A DNA stretch of 64,000 bases from Apium graveolens (taxonomy: Eukaryota > Streptophyta > Magnoliopsida > Apiales > Apiaceae), in assembly GCF_009905375.1 (NCBI RefSeq), contig NC_133648.1:305862565-305926564 (forward strand). The letters are read 5' to 3'. The notes under the pieces were generated by a model. It was not told the DNA's origin. It ran no database searches and saw only the letters and a program-made list of their open reading frames with translations. The translations under genes were made by a program, and so were the position numbers. Position 1 is the first letter of the stretch, and every line of letters begins with the position of its first letter. Shown in pieces: positions 1-10,064 of the stretch.

Positions 1-2
1 TT

Positions 3-222
3 TACAATTCTTTTTTTTCTCAGACTGAACCAAAGAAAGTGGAAGAAGCCCTTCAAGATGCTGATTGGGTGCAAGCAATGCAGGAAGAGTTGAATGAATT
101 TGAAAGAAACAAAGTCTGGACCCTAGTGCCAAGACCAAAGAACAAATCTGTTGTTGGTACAAAGTGGGTATTCAGAAACAAAACTGATAGTGATGGCATA
201 ATTACAAGGAATAAAAATCAGG
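3..222 (+). pseudogene. Copia pol fragment: start of reverse transcriptase domain (element A)
   Basis: An open frame enters from the window edge and reads through the linker before RT (NSFFSQTEPKK) into the conserved copia RT start ([20 protein letters not shown], then WVFRNK). It is nearly identical to the same stretch of element B at 13841-14060 on the other strand. Coding ends abruptly after ...GIITRNK, where the sequence jumps into the non-coding spacer that normally lies downstream of RNase H. The catalytic YVDD motif and RNase H are therefore absent. The frame is open at the left edge, so no start can be given. Confidence 0.9.
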
Positions 223-224
223 TA
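213..224 (+). other. Deletion junction joining RT to the post-pol spacer
   Basis: Left of the junction the sequence matches B's RT (complement of about 13841-13870); right of it the sequence matches B's spacer (complement of about 12000-12055). Both parental positions in B carry GAATAA, so the join has 5-6 bp of microhomology. Using B as ruler the missing piece is about 1,786 bp. Confidence 0.8.
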
Positions 225-1093
225 CTCCTTTGAGATCTAGAGTAAAAATGTGGAAGGGACGACCCAAGTGCATTGCTGATATTAAATAATATGCATCAGA
301 AAAGCAAATAATTATTTTTCTTGGTGACTTTTCACACTCTATGATTACTAGAGAAATACTCTGATAATAGCATAAATTCTGATAAGCAGTCGTGACCCAC
401 TTACACTGAGAAGCCACTGTAAAATGGAATTTCAAAAGATGCATAAAATAAGCACAAAACAGTTGAGGTGGACTCATGCATGAACTCATTCAATAGTAGG
501 CTTCAGAATAATGACAGGTTTTGAGTAAAGTTCTTAGTTATGCCTTATTTCTAAGATGTACTGAAGTGAATCATACTTTACTCTTTGTCTGATATTTAGC
601 TTAATGCACACACTTACACTCTATATGAATGATGAAAATTACTATGGTGATAAATGTTATTTTAGATGAACAGTTTATGTGTCAGATTGCATAATTTCTG
701 AGGACATGTTCTGATGATTAAGTTCTGAAGAACCGAAATCAGAATTTGTGTGAAGATTACCAAGATAGGCATTCACTTTTCGAGTTAAAAAATCATGTTC
801 TGATGACTGTTAAGTTCTGATATAAGTCTAAGTGCTGATATTAAATTCTGATTCTTTACTTGACTTATTTGTGGTTAAAATCTGAAGCAGTCTTATTTTA
901 AATCAGAATATATTTGGGTGGAATATTAACAGTTAATACAATTAGGGTTAGTGATACACATCCATGCACAGTAATATTTACTTGTTTCTTGTGCGCATTA
1001 AACCCTGTTTTACACTTCCAAGAGCTATTTTTATTCTCATCAGTCTAGGGAGACGAGGTAGAATTATTTCTACCTGTCAGCATTAAATTTCCT
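225..1093 (+). other. Non-coding spacer between pol and the small accessory gene (element A)
   Basis: No supported gene. The stretch matches B's spacer 11141-12055 (reverse strand). It is AT-rich and holds many copies of a short motif close to AAGTTCTGAT, for example around 705-730, 795-860 and 880-900. Short open frames here are not conserved in position with B and I reject them. Confidence 0.7.
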
Positions 1094-1118
1094 TTGCGTC
1101 TCCTGACATTACATTACC

Positions 1119-1126
1119 TATATAAA
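1119..1126 (+). promoter_or_regulatory. TATA box of the small accessory gene (element A)
   Basis: TATATAAA lies 95 bp upstream of the ATG at 1214 and is followed by a CT-rich leader (ACTTCACTCC, TCTCTCACTTTCTCTC). Element B has CTATATAAGC at the same relative place. The arrangement is that of a normal plant RNA polymerase II promoter; activity is inferred. Confidence 0.6.
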
Positions 1127-1213
1127 CCAACACTTCACTCCAGTCAGTACATCTCTCACTTTCTCTCAAACTCTCAAGCTCTCAATCTCATCTATTTTTC
1201 TCTCATCACAATC

Positions 1214-1483
1214 ATGGTGAACTACAACTTAGCTCTAAATTATGATACTTTCTCTCTCACCATGAGCTGTCCAGAGTGGCAGCAGGAATGGCATGTTACC
1301 GCCATTCCTGATGAGGTTTGGGACTCTGTTCCCCAAGAGGTTCTGATAGATCTCTTGTTCTTCTATATGGAGTACCATCGCCATGTTGAGCGACTGGAAG
1401 AAGAACGGTTGGAAGCTCTTCGACAGCAGGAGCGAATCATTCGTCTCGCTGTTCTGTTTGTAGAAAGTAGGAAGAAGAAATAG
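1214..1483 (+). CDS. Small accessory protein of 89 residues, unknown function (element A)
   Basis: I do not recognise this family. The frame starts at an ATG after a TATA box and leader and ends at TAG. An upstream in-frame extension to 1094 is possible, but the 1214 start gives exactly 89 residues, the length of the homologue in element B (10787-11056). The two proteins agree at about 70 of 89 positions, with a conserved core (WQQEWH, TAIP, WDSVPQEVL, LLFFYM) and a near-invariant charged C-terminal half (ERLEEERLEALRQQERIIRL, then a KKK end) that should form an amphipathic helix. Many third-position differences with few residue changes suggest past purifying selection. No signal peptide, membrane span or zinc motif is visible. 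It is intact in both copies, unlike every other gene of the elements. Confidence 0.6.
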   Translation: MVNYNLALNYDTFSLTMSCPEWQQEWHVTAIPDEVWDSVPQEVLIDLLFFYMEYHRHVERLEEERLEALRQQERIIRLAVLFVESRKKK

Positions 1484-1970
1484 GATTTGTAGCTTAGGAC
1501 ACTCTTGTAATCTTTTGCTGTAATTTGAATTTCATGAATGTATTCTCTTAATATATTAATGAAATTTTTATATTTTTGCAAGATGTTGTCTCTGAGACGT
1601 TTGAAATTCTGATGCATTTTTAAATCCTGATTTATCCATATTCTGATGACCATTTTATTACTGATACAAATCAAGTTCTGATTCTGACATGGTAGAACCT
1701 GATTACTTGAATATTTTTTGGTCATTCTCACACTTGATGTATTTTTCCAGAATATTGGTTTCGCAGTGAAAATGATTTAATAAGTGGGAACAGTTTAAAT
1801 TTTAAATTAAAACTGAATTACCTCAATTAATGGGATTACTTGGTTAGTGGAACGGTTTTTCCTTGAAAAACTGAATGTGATAAGTAATGATTATTGTTTT
1901 CCCGTGCCCATTAATTATTCTTTACTGCTGCATGTCTGACAGGTGTCCAACGGTTACTTTTTCTACCGTG
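1484..1970 (+). other. 3' region of small gene and spacer before the long accessory gene (element A)
   Basis: No gene seen. Just after the stop codon lies a stretch conserved with B (TTTCATGAATGTATTCTCTT, then ATATATTAATGAAATTT around 1530-1567) that resembles a plant 3' UTR with polyadenylation-type AT-rich elements. Copies of the CTGAT-type motif follow at about 1605-1690. Confidence 0.45.
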
Positions 1971-1978
1971 TATAAGTA
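1971..1978 (+). promoter_or_regulatory. TATA-like box and CT-rich leader of the long accessory gene (element A)
   Basis: TATAAGTA lies 157 bp upstream of the ATG at 2128; B has TATAAG 155 bp upstream of its ATG. The leader is strongly pyrimidine-rich (about 2020-2065). A stretch around 2068-2098 (CATACAGACATTTTATC in its core) is identical over about 30 bases in B, unusual for untranslated DNA. TTTTTCATACAG within it could also serve as a 3' splice site, an alternative to an internal promoter. Confidence 0.5.
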
Positions 1979-2127
1979 AAAGAGAGAGAAGATTGTAAAA
2001 TCTTTTATTTACTTTCACACTTTATCTCTCTTTCTTTACTTCTATTCTCTCTCATCTCCTGACGTTGTTTTTCATACAGACATTTTATCAAACACCTTAC
2101 AGGCAACCTTAATTCTCAAATTTTCTC

Positions 2128-5100
2128 ATGGCACCTAAGGATTTGATCATAGATGGAGCCAAGTTCGTTCCCAACAACTATGCTGCAATCTTAAATCATG
2201 ATGAAGCTCCATCCGAGTTTCACTTTGTGCAAGATCTTCTAGCACACAGTAAAATTGGGTATGCATTAACCCAACCTCAACTCATCTCCAGCCAACAAGT
2301 TCTGACGTTTTGGCGGACTGGACATTTTGATAATGGTGGTTCTACTGGTACTCCAAGCATTATTTTCGAAGTAAATGATGTTAAGCTTGTGGTAACTCCT
2401 GGAGCAGTTCGTAAAGCTCTACACTTACCAGAAGGCTGCATTTTCTCAACACCGGAGGAACCAGTTCTACAGCAGCTCATGGCCAATTTGGGGTATGAGA
2501 AGAGTTTGGCCAAGCTTGGACAGTTGAAACGAGCATATATCAGAAAGGAATGGAGCTTTTTCTTCGACTGCATCACTAAAGCCTTCGGGAATAAGTGTTC
2601 CAACTTTGATGCCATTCCTATTATGAGTCAGCACATCGGGTATGCTGTTATTCACCAAACTCATTTTGATTTTGCAAGTGCTGTGCTAGGCTTTATAGGG
2701 GATAGGATGGCAGAGGATAGGAATGTCATTTACTTTGCTAGATTCTGTCAGCTTATATTTACTTTTTGCTGTGCTGATAAACCTCAACTAGCCAGTTCTT
2801 TATTTCCACCCTTTAAACTTGCAAAACGAGCTTTTAATGACTTGGTAAATGCTGAACTTAAGAAAAAGGTGGTTAGACCCTTACAGATTCCTCAGTCTGT
2901 AAAACAGATCCTGGTAAATGCTGATCCTCAAACCTACAGATCTGTTTATCCTGATGTTCAACCTACCACCACATCCCAAACACCACAATAACCTTCAGAA
3001 CATACCACACATACACCACAACCTACTCAACCCTCTATCAGAACACATCTCAAACCTTCACAGATACCTCAACCATCATCATCATCAGCACATACTGTGA
3101 AGCCTTCATCTTCCAAGCCCAAGAGGACAAAGACTGTCCCTCAGATATCATAGAAGAGAAGGAGGATTATTCTGAGAGATGAGTCGGATAGTGAGGAATA
3201 GGTTTCTGCATCAGAACCTGTTCTTAAAGAAGCTGAGAAGGTCTCTTCTCAGAAGGATATTGGAATTAGGGGATCTAAGCTTCTCAAAAGGCTTAGAAGA
3301 ATGTCTTATGCTAAAACTCCCAAGGAATCTACACCTTTAAAGAAAAGAAAGAAATAGAGAGCTCACAGGCCAGCTTCAGATGATGAGGAAGCAGCAGCTA
3401 AGGAAGGAGATCAGGAATCTCTGATTTCAAAAGAGCCAGAATTTGCTGAAGCTACTGTATCTCCACCTTCATTGTCACCAACTCAGGAAGCTGCTACAGA
3501 TAAAGCATCTACACCACCTGTGTCTCTTGTACATGACCCAGTATCTACTGCAGACCCAGGTACAAGTGCTGAGATTGATATTCACAACTTAATTGTACCT
3601 GAGGTTCTTTACTTAGAAGCTCCAACAACAATTAATCCATCAACAACACCTCTTACTGATGCTAATGAAACTCCAGAATTTTCTACAACACCTTCTCTGC
3701 ATCTAGATGTTGATGATCAGAATATATGTGAGCATCAGACTATGGCTGTTGATCAGAACTTGGAAGCAGATCAGCACTTAGAGGATGATGTTGAAGCCTC
3801 AATTGCTTCCCATACTGTTCTTTTATCAGAAAATGCTGATTCTGTAAGTTCTGATGCTGCAAATGCTGATACTACTGGTGATGCTGCTATAAATGCAGAT
3901 ACTGATGAAGCTGGTCCTTCAGGACATGCACCTCAATTGAACTAGTCAAGAAGTTTGTTCGAGGAGAAGCACAAGTACCTTGGAGTGAAACTCCTAGAGG
4001 ACAGGAGTGGACTAAGGAATGGAACACAGTTACTTTTGTTCCTTCTCAATCAATTCTTGCTGAGCACTTGGCAAAAGCTGATGAGCTACTAGCTAATGCT
4101 GATTTCAAGACACAACTTCGAGTTACTGCATTGAGTACTAGACATCTTCAAGGTCTACATTCAACAACTCATGCAGAGCTGCATAAAATTCAGGAAGAAT
4201 TGCTCAAGCAAGACATGACTAAGAAAATTGACAAGAAAACCTTCTTTCAACCTACCTTTGACAGAGTTGCTTACATTGAGAAGACCCAAGAGAAGCAACA
4301 GTCTCAGATTGATGATATTTTGAAAAATCAAGCTTTTCAGCAATCTCAACTCAATGAAATCGAATCCTCAGTGGAATTGCTTATCTCTCTTCTCTTACCT
4401 GCTGATGCCAAAAAGGGGGAGAAGGTAATTAAGTCCAAATGCAAAACTGTTAAGACACTGAAGGGGAAGGATGATGAAAAAGATGACCAGGGAAACTCTG
4501 GAATGGGTGGAGGTCATGGTCAAGGTAGTGGTTTCTCATCAAGAAGAGCTGAAGCTACAAGTCATAGAACAAGTTCTGATATTGGAAAAATAATTACTTC
4601 TGATACTGGTAAAAGAATAAGTTCTGATGAATTTTTGGATCTTGATGAAGAAATTTCAAGACAGTTATTTCTGAAAGAAAATCCAGGAATGGACTTTGAG
4701 AGTCTGATGGAAGAAGAAGCTAGACTTAAGTCAGAAAAAGTTAACTCTAAATCTAAAGCTTCTGTTGGTAAAAAGAAACTTCCTAAGCCAAAGGCATTGT
4801 GATAAGAGAAAGGACAAATGTTGAGACAACCAAGGCTAAATCACAATTGCAGATAGATCCAAGGTTCAAAGGCAAAGAAAAAGTTGGTGCACCTATAAAG
4901 GTTTATGTGCCTCCTGTGGATGAAGAAATTACTGTTGAAGATGCTGATCTTACTCTGACTTCAAGAAAGAACTCTAAGACAACCTCTGACATGGCTCAAG
5001 TTGTTCAAAGTCAAGAGATAGTTATTTCTGATATTACAAAGAAGCAAGTAACCTCTGACATAGCTCAAGTTGACTTGATATCAGAAGATAAGGAAAAGGA

Positions 5101-5532
5101 AACCTCTAACATTGCTCATATTAAACCTTCAAAGTTACTCCTACCAGGATTCACCAAAGCCAAACAGACTCAACCTTTGAAAACTGCTGCAAGTGGTTTT
5201 GAAGCAAGAGTGGTTACTGGAAAGGAAATAAGAGATAAATCTGGATTGGGTAGTGCTGATGAAAGAAGAGTACAGAACACAACCAATGATCCAACTTCCT
5301 TAAGTGAACCAGGTATTGGAGCAACTCCTGAAAGATTGAATCAACTAGAATCTGTACAGATGGTTTACCATACCTACTTGAAAGAACACATCTTGTTGTA
5401 CTTCATGACATATGGTAGGGTTTATCATATAAGGGAAAATGCTATTCCACTGAAGTATTTTGAAGAATTGGAACATGTATTATTCTTATTTCAAGTGAAT
5501 GACAGAATAACAGAAAGTGATGCAAACTATTT
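2128..5532 (+). pseudogene. Long accessory gene of Sirevirus type, left part, broken (element A)
   Basis: Starts MAPKDLIIDGAKFVP. Residues 1-270 form a conserved globular domain (QQVLTFWRTGHF, EWSFFFDCITKAFG, NFDAIP motifs), followed by a long Ser/Thr/Pro/Glu-rich region with basic clusters, a coiled-coil stretch (about 4150-4400) and a C-terminal domain that continues after element B at 18855. In-frame stops are at 2989, 3151, 3199 and 3355; a frameshift lies near 3940 and a one-base deletion near 4797. Comparison with B shows that the stops at 3199 and 3355 are CAG to TAG. The gene sits where SIRE1 has its env-like gene, but I see no signal peptide or membrane segment. The N-terminal domain is also found in element C at 55639. 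Function unknown. Confidence 0.75.
5528..5532 (+). repeat. Target-site duplication TATTT, left copy (insertion of B into A)
   Basis: TATTT directly precedes the LTR end of B; the second copy is at 18855-18859. The host frame resumes there with matching accessory-gene sequence. Confidence 0.92.
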
Positions 5533-6144
5533 TGTTAGGTCACACAGACTATAGAAGGGGGTGAATACAGTGTATAATACAATCAAATCGAACTTTAATA
5601 TATTAAGCAACAGAAAACAAACTTTATTGAAACAATAAACTCTGTTACAGTATGGAACTGTTACCTCTCAGTGATGAACAAATATCACGAGAGCTGCCAG
5701 GGTTACAATTAATAATCTTCTCGAATATGATAACACTTATAGTGTAAACCCTATGTCTGTGTTTGTATACTACACAGTTACAAGATAATTGCTAATTGAT
5801 ATGGAATATAATTCTGCTTCCTAAAATATATCAATCAGATATCTTTTCTTCCAAGTATTCCATTCTTCACGGAACTCCTTCTTCATGCATATCTCTTCTT
5901 ATGTTTATCTCGATCTTCTTTCCTTTAATTAGCTACTATCCTTATCTGAACGTCCTTCAACACTTAAGTTCTGATATCTAACTTCTGATGATTATCTCCT
6001 GATAATATAAGTACTGATATCCTTAAGTCCTGACTTCCAGTATAAGTACTGATTAATGGTTAAGTACTGACTTGTCCTGTTAAGTAAGATCTAAAATCTA
6101 AACATAAATCATATTAGCCATGACATTATCAAATATATCTAACA
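5533..6144 (-). repeat. 3' LTR of element B (612 bp)
   Basis: In element sense it begins TGTTAGATATATTTGATA and ends CACACCTAACA-like (here GTGTGACCTAACA). It holds several copies of the motif ATCAG(A/T)ACTTA in element sense (5960-6070 on the + strand). Small open frames inside LTRs of this family have no coding support. Confidence 0.95.
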
Positions 6145-6156
6145 ATCTCCCCCAAC
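6145..6156 (-). promoter_or_regulatory. Polypurine tract of element B
   Basis: In element sense GTTGGGGGAGAT directly precedes the 3' LTR; this is the expected primer site for plus-strand DNA synthesis. The same tract precedes A's 3' LTR at 19420-19431. Confidence 0.85.
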
Positions 6157-6352
6157 TTGTAAATTAGCATAATATACAAGTTTAACAGATATTTGATGAT
6201 GTCAAAAACATTAAGTACAAATGCATGAGAATTAGACTAGATAACTACAACTTACAGTCCTTAAAACTTTACCAATATTTAACTTCTGATAACAACTTCA
6301 GTCTGTTCAAATATCAGAATTTAAGCAGTTGTAGATCTTTGGCTTAGCTTCA

Positions 6353-9300
6353 TTATCTGATCTCTCTGATGTCAGGAGTTGTTTTGAGATAGTTCTTTAA
6401 CAAACATCTCTCAGCATATCTAAGTTCATCAATCATTCTCCTTTTGGCATCTTTAAGCTCTGCAGTATCTTCACCAATTTGAAAGATTGAAGCTCTGAGA
6501 TCATTGATCTTTGCTTTTCTTATATCCTGATCCAGTCTGATCAAATAAGCTTTATCAGACTCAAGATTAAATTCCACAGCCCTGTACCCTAGAAAGGTAG
6601 TTATAATTTGAGCAGAATTGGGCTTCATTTCAACTATATCACCCTTGTGATCTCTGTACTTTGGAACGTATGTGCTGTTAAACTTAACAGAATAAAGCCT
6701 TTTCTGTCTCTGAATCTGATCCTTCAAATAGTTTGCAATAGTCCATGTCAATCTATCATCCACTTGAAGTAAGAATAGTACATGCTCCAATTCTTCAAAA
6801 TACTTCAACGGAATGGCATTTTGCCTTATATGATAAACCCTACCATCTGTCATGAAATACAACAAGATGTATTCTTTCAAGTAGGTATGGTAAACCATTT
6901 GTACAGATTCCAGTTGATTCAATCTCTCAGGAGTTGCTCCAATACCTGGTTCACTCAAGGAAGTTGGATCATTGGTAGTGTTCTGTATTCTCCTTTCATC
7001 AGCACTTCCCAATCCAGTTTTATCTCTTGCTTCCTTTCCAGTAACTACTCTTGCTTGAAAACCACTTGCAGTAGTCTTCAAAGGTTGAGTCTGTTTTGCT
7101 TTAGTAAATCCTGGTAGGAGTGTTTTTGGTCTATCTTCTGATATCAAGTTAACTTGAGCTATGTCAGAGGTTACTTGCTTCTTCTGAATATCAGACCTTA
7201 CAATTTCTTGACTCTGAACAACTTGAGCCATGTCAGAGGTTGTTTTAAGAACTTTTCTTGAAGTCAGAGCAAGATCATCCTTTTCATCAGTAATTTCTTC
7301 ATCCTCAGGAGGTACATAAACCTTGATAGGTTCACCAACCTTTTCTTTACCCTTGGATCTTGGATCTATCTGTGGTTGTGATCTAGCCAATGTTGCTTCA
7401 GAATGTGTCCTTTCTTTGATTACAATGCCTTTGAGTTTTGGAAGTTGCTTTTTACCAGAAGCTTCAGATTTAGATGTGACTTTCTCTGATTTAAGCCTGG
7501 CTTCTTCTTTCATTAAACTCTCCAAGTCCATTCCTGGATTTTCCTGAAGAAATAACTGTCTTGACATTTCCTCATCAAGATCTAAAAGTTCATCAGAACT
7601 TATCCTTTTACCAGTAGCAGAACTTATTCTTTTCCCAGTATTAGAACTTGTCCTGTGACTAGTTTGTCTTGATGTGAATCCTCTACCTTGACTATGACCT
7701 CTACCCATTCCAGAGATTCCTCAATAATCTTTTCCATCATCCTTACCTTTCAGTGTCTTGTCAGTCTTGCATTTGGACTTAATTACTTTCTCCCCCTTTT
7801 TGGCATCAACAGGTAATAGAAGAGAGACAAGCAATTCCACTGAAGATTGGATTTCATTAAGTTGTGATTGCTGAGAAGCTTGATTTGTCAGAATATCATC
7901 AATCTGAGCTTGTTGATTATCTTGAGTCTTCTCAATATAAGCAATCCTGTCAAAGGTAGGTTGGAAGAACTTTTTCTTATCAATCTTGTGAACTTGTTCT
8001 TGCTTCATTAGTTCTTCCCTTAAGAGATGTAACTCTGCATGAGTATTTGAATGAAGACCTTGTAAATGTTTAGTACTCAATGCAGTGACTCTAAGCTGTG
8101 TTTTGAAATCATCAAATATTTAACATCTCATCAGCTTTTGTCAATTGCTCAGCCAGATTCTGTGCAGTTGGAACACAGGTGACTGAGTTCCATTCCTTAG
8201 TCCACTTCTGTCCTGCAGGAGTTTCACTCCAAGGCACTGGTGCTTCTCTGGTAATAAACTTCTTAACAAGTTCAGACTTAAGAGTAGTTTGTTGAGGAGC
8301 AGGTCCTGAAGGACCTGCTGCATCAGCATCTGCATTTGTAGCAGCATCACCAGTATCTCCAGCATTTGCAGTATCAGAACTTACAGAATCAGTATCTTCT
8401 GATAAAAAAACAGTGTGAGTAGCAATGGAGACTTCAACATCCTCTAGTTGCTGATCTGGTTCTAAGTTCTGATCAACAGCCAAATCCTGATGCTCACCTA
8501 AAGTCTGATCATCAGCATCATGATGCAGAGAAGGTGTTGTAGATAACTCTGGAGTTTGAACAGCATCAGTAACAGGTGTTGTTGAAGGATAAGTTGCTGT
8601 TGGAGCTTCTAAGAGAATTACTTCAGGCACAACCAAGGTTTGAACATCAATATCAGCACTTGTGCCTGGATCAACAGGAGACATATATGGTGTGTTAGCC
8701 TTTTCAGAAACAGCTTCCTTAGATGTAGTTGATGGAGAAGAAGTGACTGTAGCAAATTCCTTGTCTTGTGAGATCAGAGATTCCTGATCCCCTTCCTTAG
8801 CTGCTTCCCCTTCATCATCTGAAACTGGCCTTTTTGCCCTCTGTTTCTTGTATCTCGTTGTTGATTTGGATTCCTTGGGAGTTTCAGGAACTGTCATTCT
8901 TCTCAGCCGTTTGAGAAGCCTAGATCCCCCAATTCCAGAATCCTTCTGAGAAGTCTCTTTCTCAGCTTCACCTACAACAGGTTCTGAAGAAGGAACCTGG
9001 TCCTCAGTATCAGATTCATCTCTCAAGGCAATCCTCCTTCTCTTTTGAGGTGTTTGAGGAACAGTCTTTATCCTCTTTGGCTTGGAGGATGAAGGCTTCA
9101 CAGTAGGTACTGAGGATGAGGGTTGAACAATCTGTGAAGTGGAGAGATAGGATTTGAGATATTTCCTGAGGGTAGGTTGAGTAGAATGAGTGGTAGGTGC
9201 CGAGGATGATGGTTTTTGAGTGTTTGTTGTTGGTTGGACATCAGAGTAAACAGATCTATAAGTATCAGGATCAGCATTTACTAGGATCTGTTTTACAGAC

Positions 9301-10064
9301 TGAGGAATCTGTAATGGTCTAACCACTGATTTCTTAGTGTCAGCATTTACCAGGTCATTAAAGTAGCGTTTTGCAACTTTAAAAGGTGGGGTTGAGGAAC
9401 TGACTAATTGAGGTTCATCAGTACAAAAAGTATAAATAAGTTGACAGAATCTAGCAAAATAGACAACATTCCTATCCTCTGTCATCCTATCCCCAATAAA
9501 ACCAATTATACCAGTTGCAAAATCAAAATGAGTTTGATTTATAATAGCATACCTGATGTGCTGACTCAGAATTGGGATAGCATCAAAATTCGAACATTTT
9601 TTCCCAAAAGCTTTAGTGATGCAGTCGAAGAAGAAGCTCCATTCTCGTCTGATATGAGCCCGTTTCAACTGCCCAAGTTTTTCCAAACTCTTTTCATACC
9701 CCAAATTTGCCATTAACTCCTGAAGAGCTGATTCTTCTGGAATTGAAAAGGTACAACCTTCTGGGAGATGTAGAGCCTTGCGTATTGTACCAGGAGTAAC
9801 TGCATAAGAAGAATCACCCACTTCGAAAATAATACTAGGAGTGCCATGTCTACCACCATCATCAAAGTGCCCAGTCCGCCAAAACGTCAGAACTTGTTGG
9901 CTCGAAAAGACTGAAGGCTGGGTTAATGCATACCCAATCTCACTGTGTGCAAGAAGATCTTGCACAAAATGCAATTCAGATGGAGCTTCAGCATGATCAA
10001 GAATTGCAGCATAGTTGTTTGGAACAAACTTAGCTCCATCAATGATTAAATCCTTAGGTGCCAT
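6353..10064 (-). pseudogene. Long accessory gene (about 1,237 codons), broken by one frameshift and one stop (element B)
   Basis: Begins MAPKDLIIDGAKFVP at 10064 and reads 650 codons to 8112, where a one-base insertion (seen against element A) shifts the frame. It continues 8109-7724, meets TGA at 7721-7723 and then runs open to 6353. Order of parts: N-terminal globular domain (residues 1-270); disordered Ser/Pro/Glu-rich region with basic clusters (PKRIKTVPQTPQKRRR, YKKQRAKRP); Gln-rich coiled coil (IEKTQDNQQAQIDDILTNQ); basic and acidic linkers; C-terminal domain (YHTYLKEYILLYFMTDGRVY, KYRDHKGDIVEMKP, RRMIDELRYAERCLLKNYL). No membrane span or signal peptide is visible. It is nearly twice the length I know for the SIRE1 env-like protein. 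Function unknown; a nuclear or cytosolic role fits the sequence better than an envelope. Confidence 0.8.

Larger units (their letters stand above)
1..5532 (+). mobile_element. Element A (left part): Sirevirus-like Ty1/copia retrotransposon, 5' end outside window
   Basis: Sense order is an RT fragment, a spacer, an 89-residue small gene, a spacer, then a long accessory gene that is interrupted at 5532 by element B and resumes at 18855. The family is assigned because sequence and gene order match the complete element B, in opposite orientation, throughout. The copia pol followed by long extra coding sequence before the 3' LTR is the hallmark of the Sirevirus (SIRE/Maximus) lineage. Most of RT and all of RNase H are missing through an internal deletion near position 220, so this copy could not move on its own even before B landed in it. 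Confidence 0.9.

Noticed and set aside
1094..1213. Upstream extension of the small accessory gene (129 residues)
   Set aside because: The extension would translate the TATA box and CT-rich leader, and B's frame starts at the equivalent of 1214.
5796..5981. 61-residue frame found in both LTRs of B
   Set aside because: Shadow within an LTR; absent from the diverged LTR of A.
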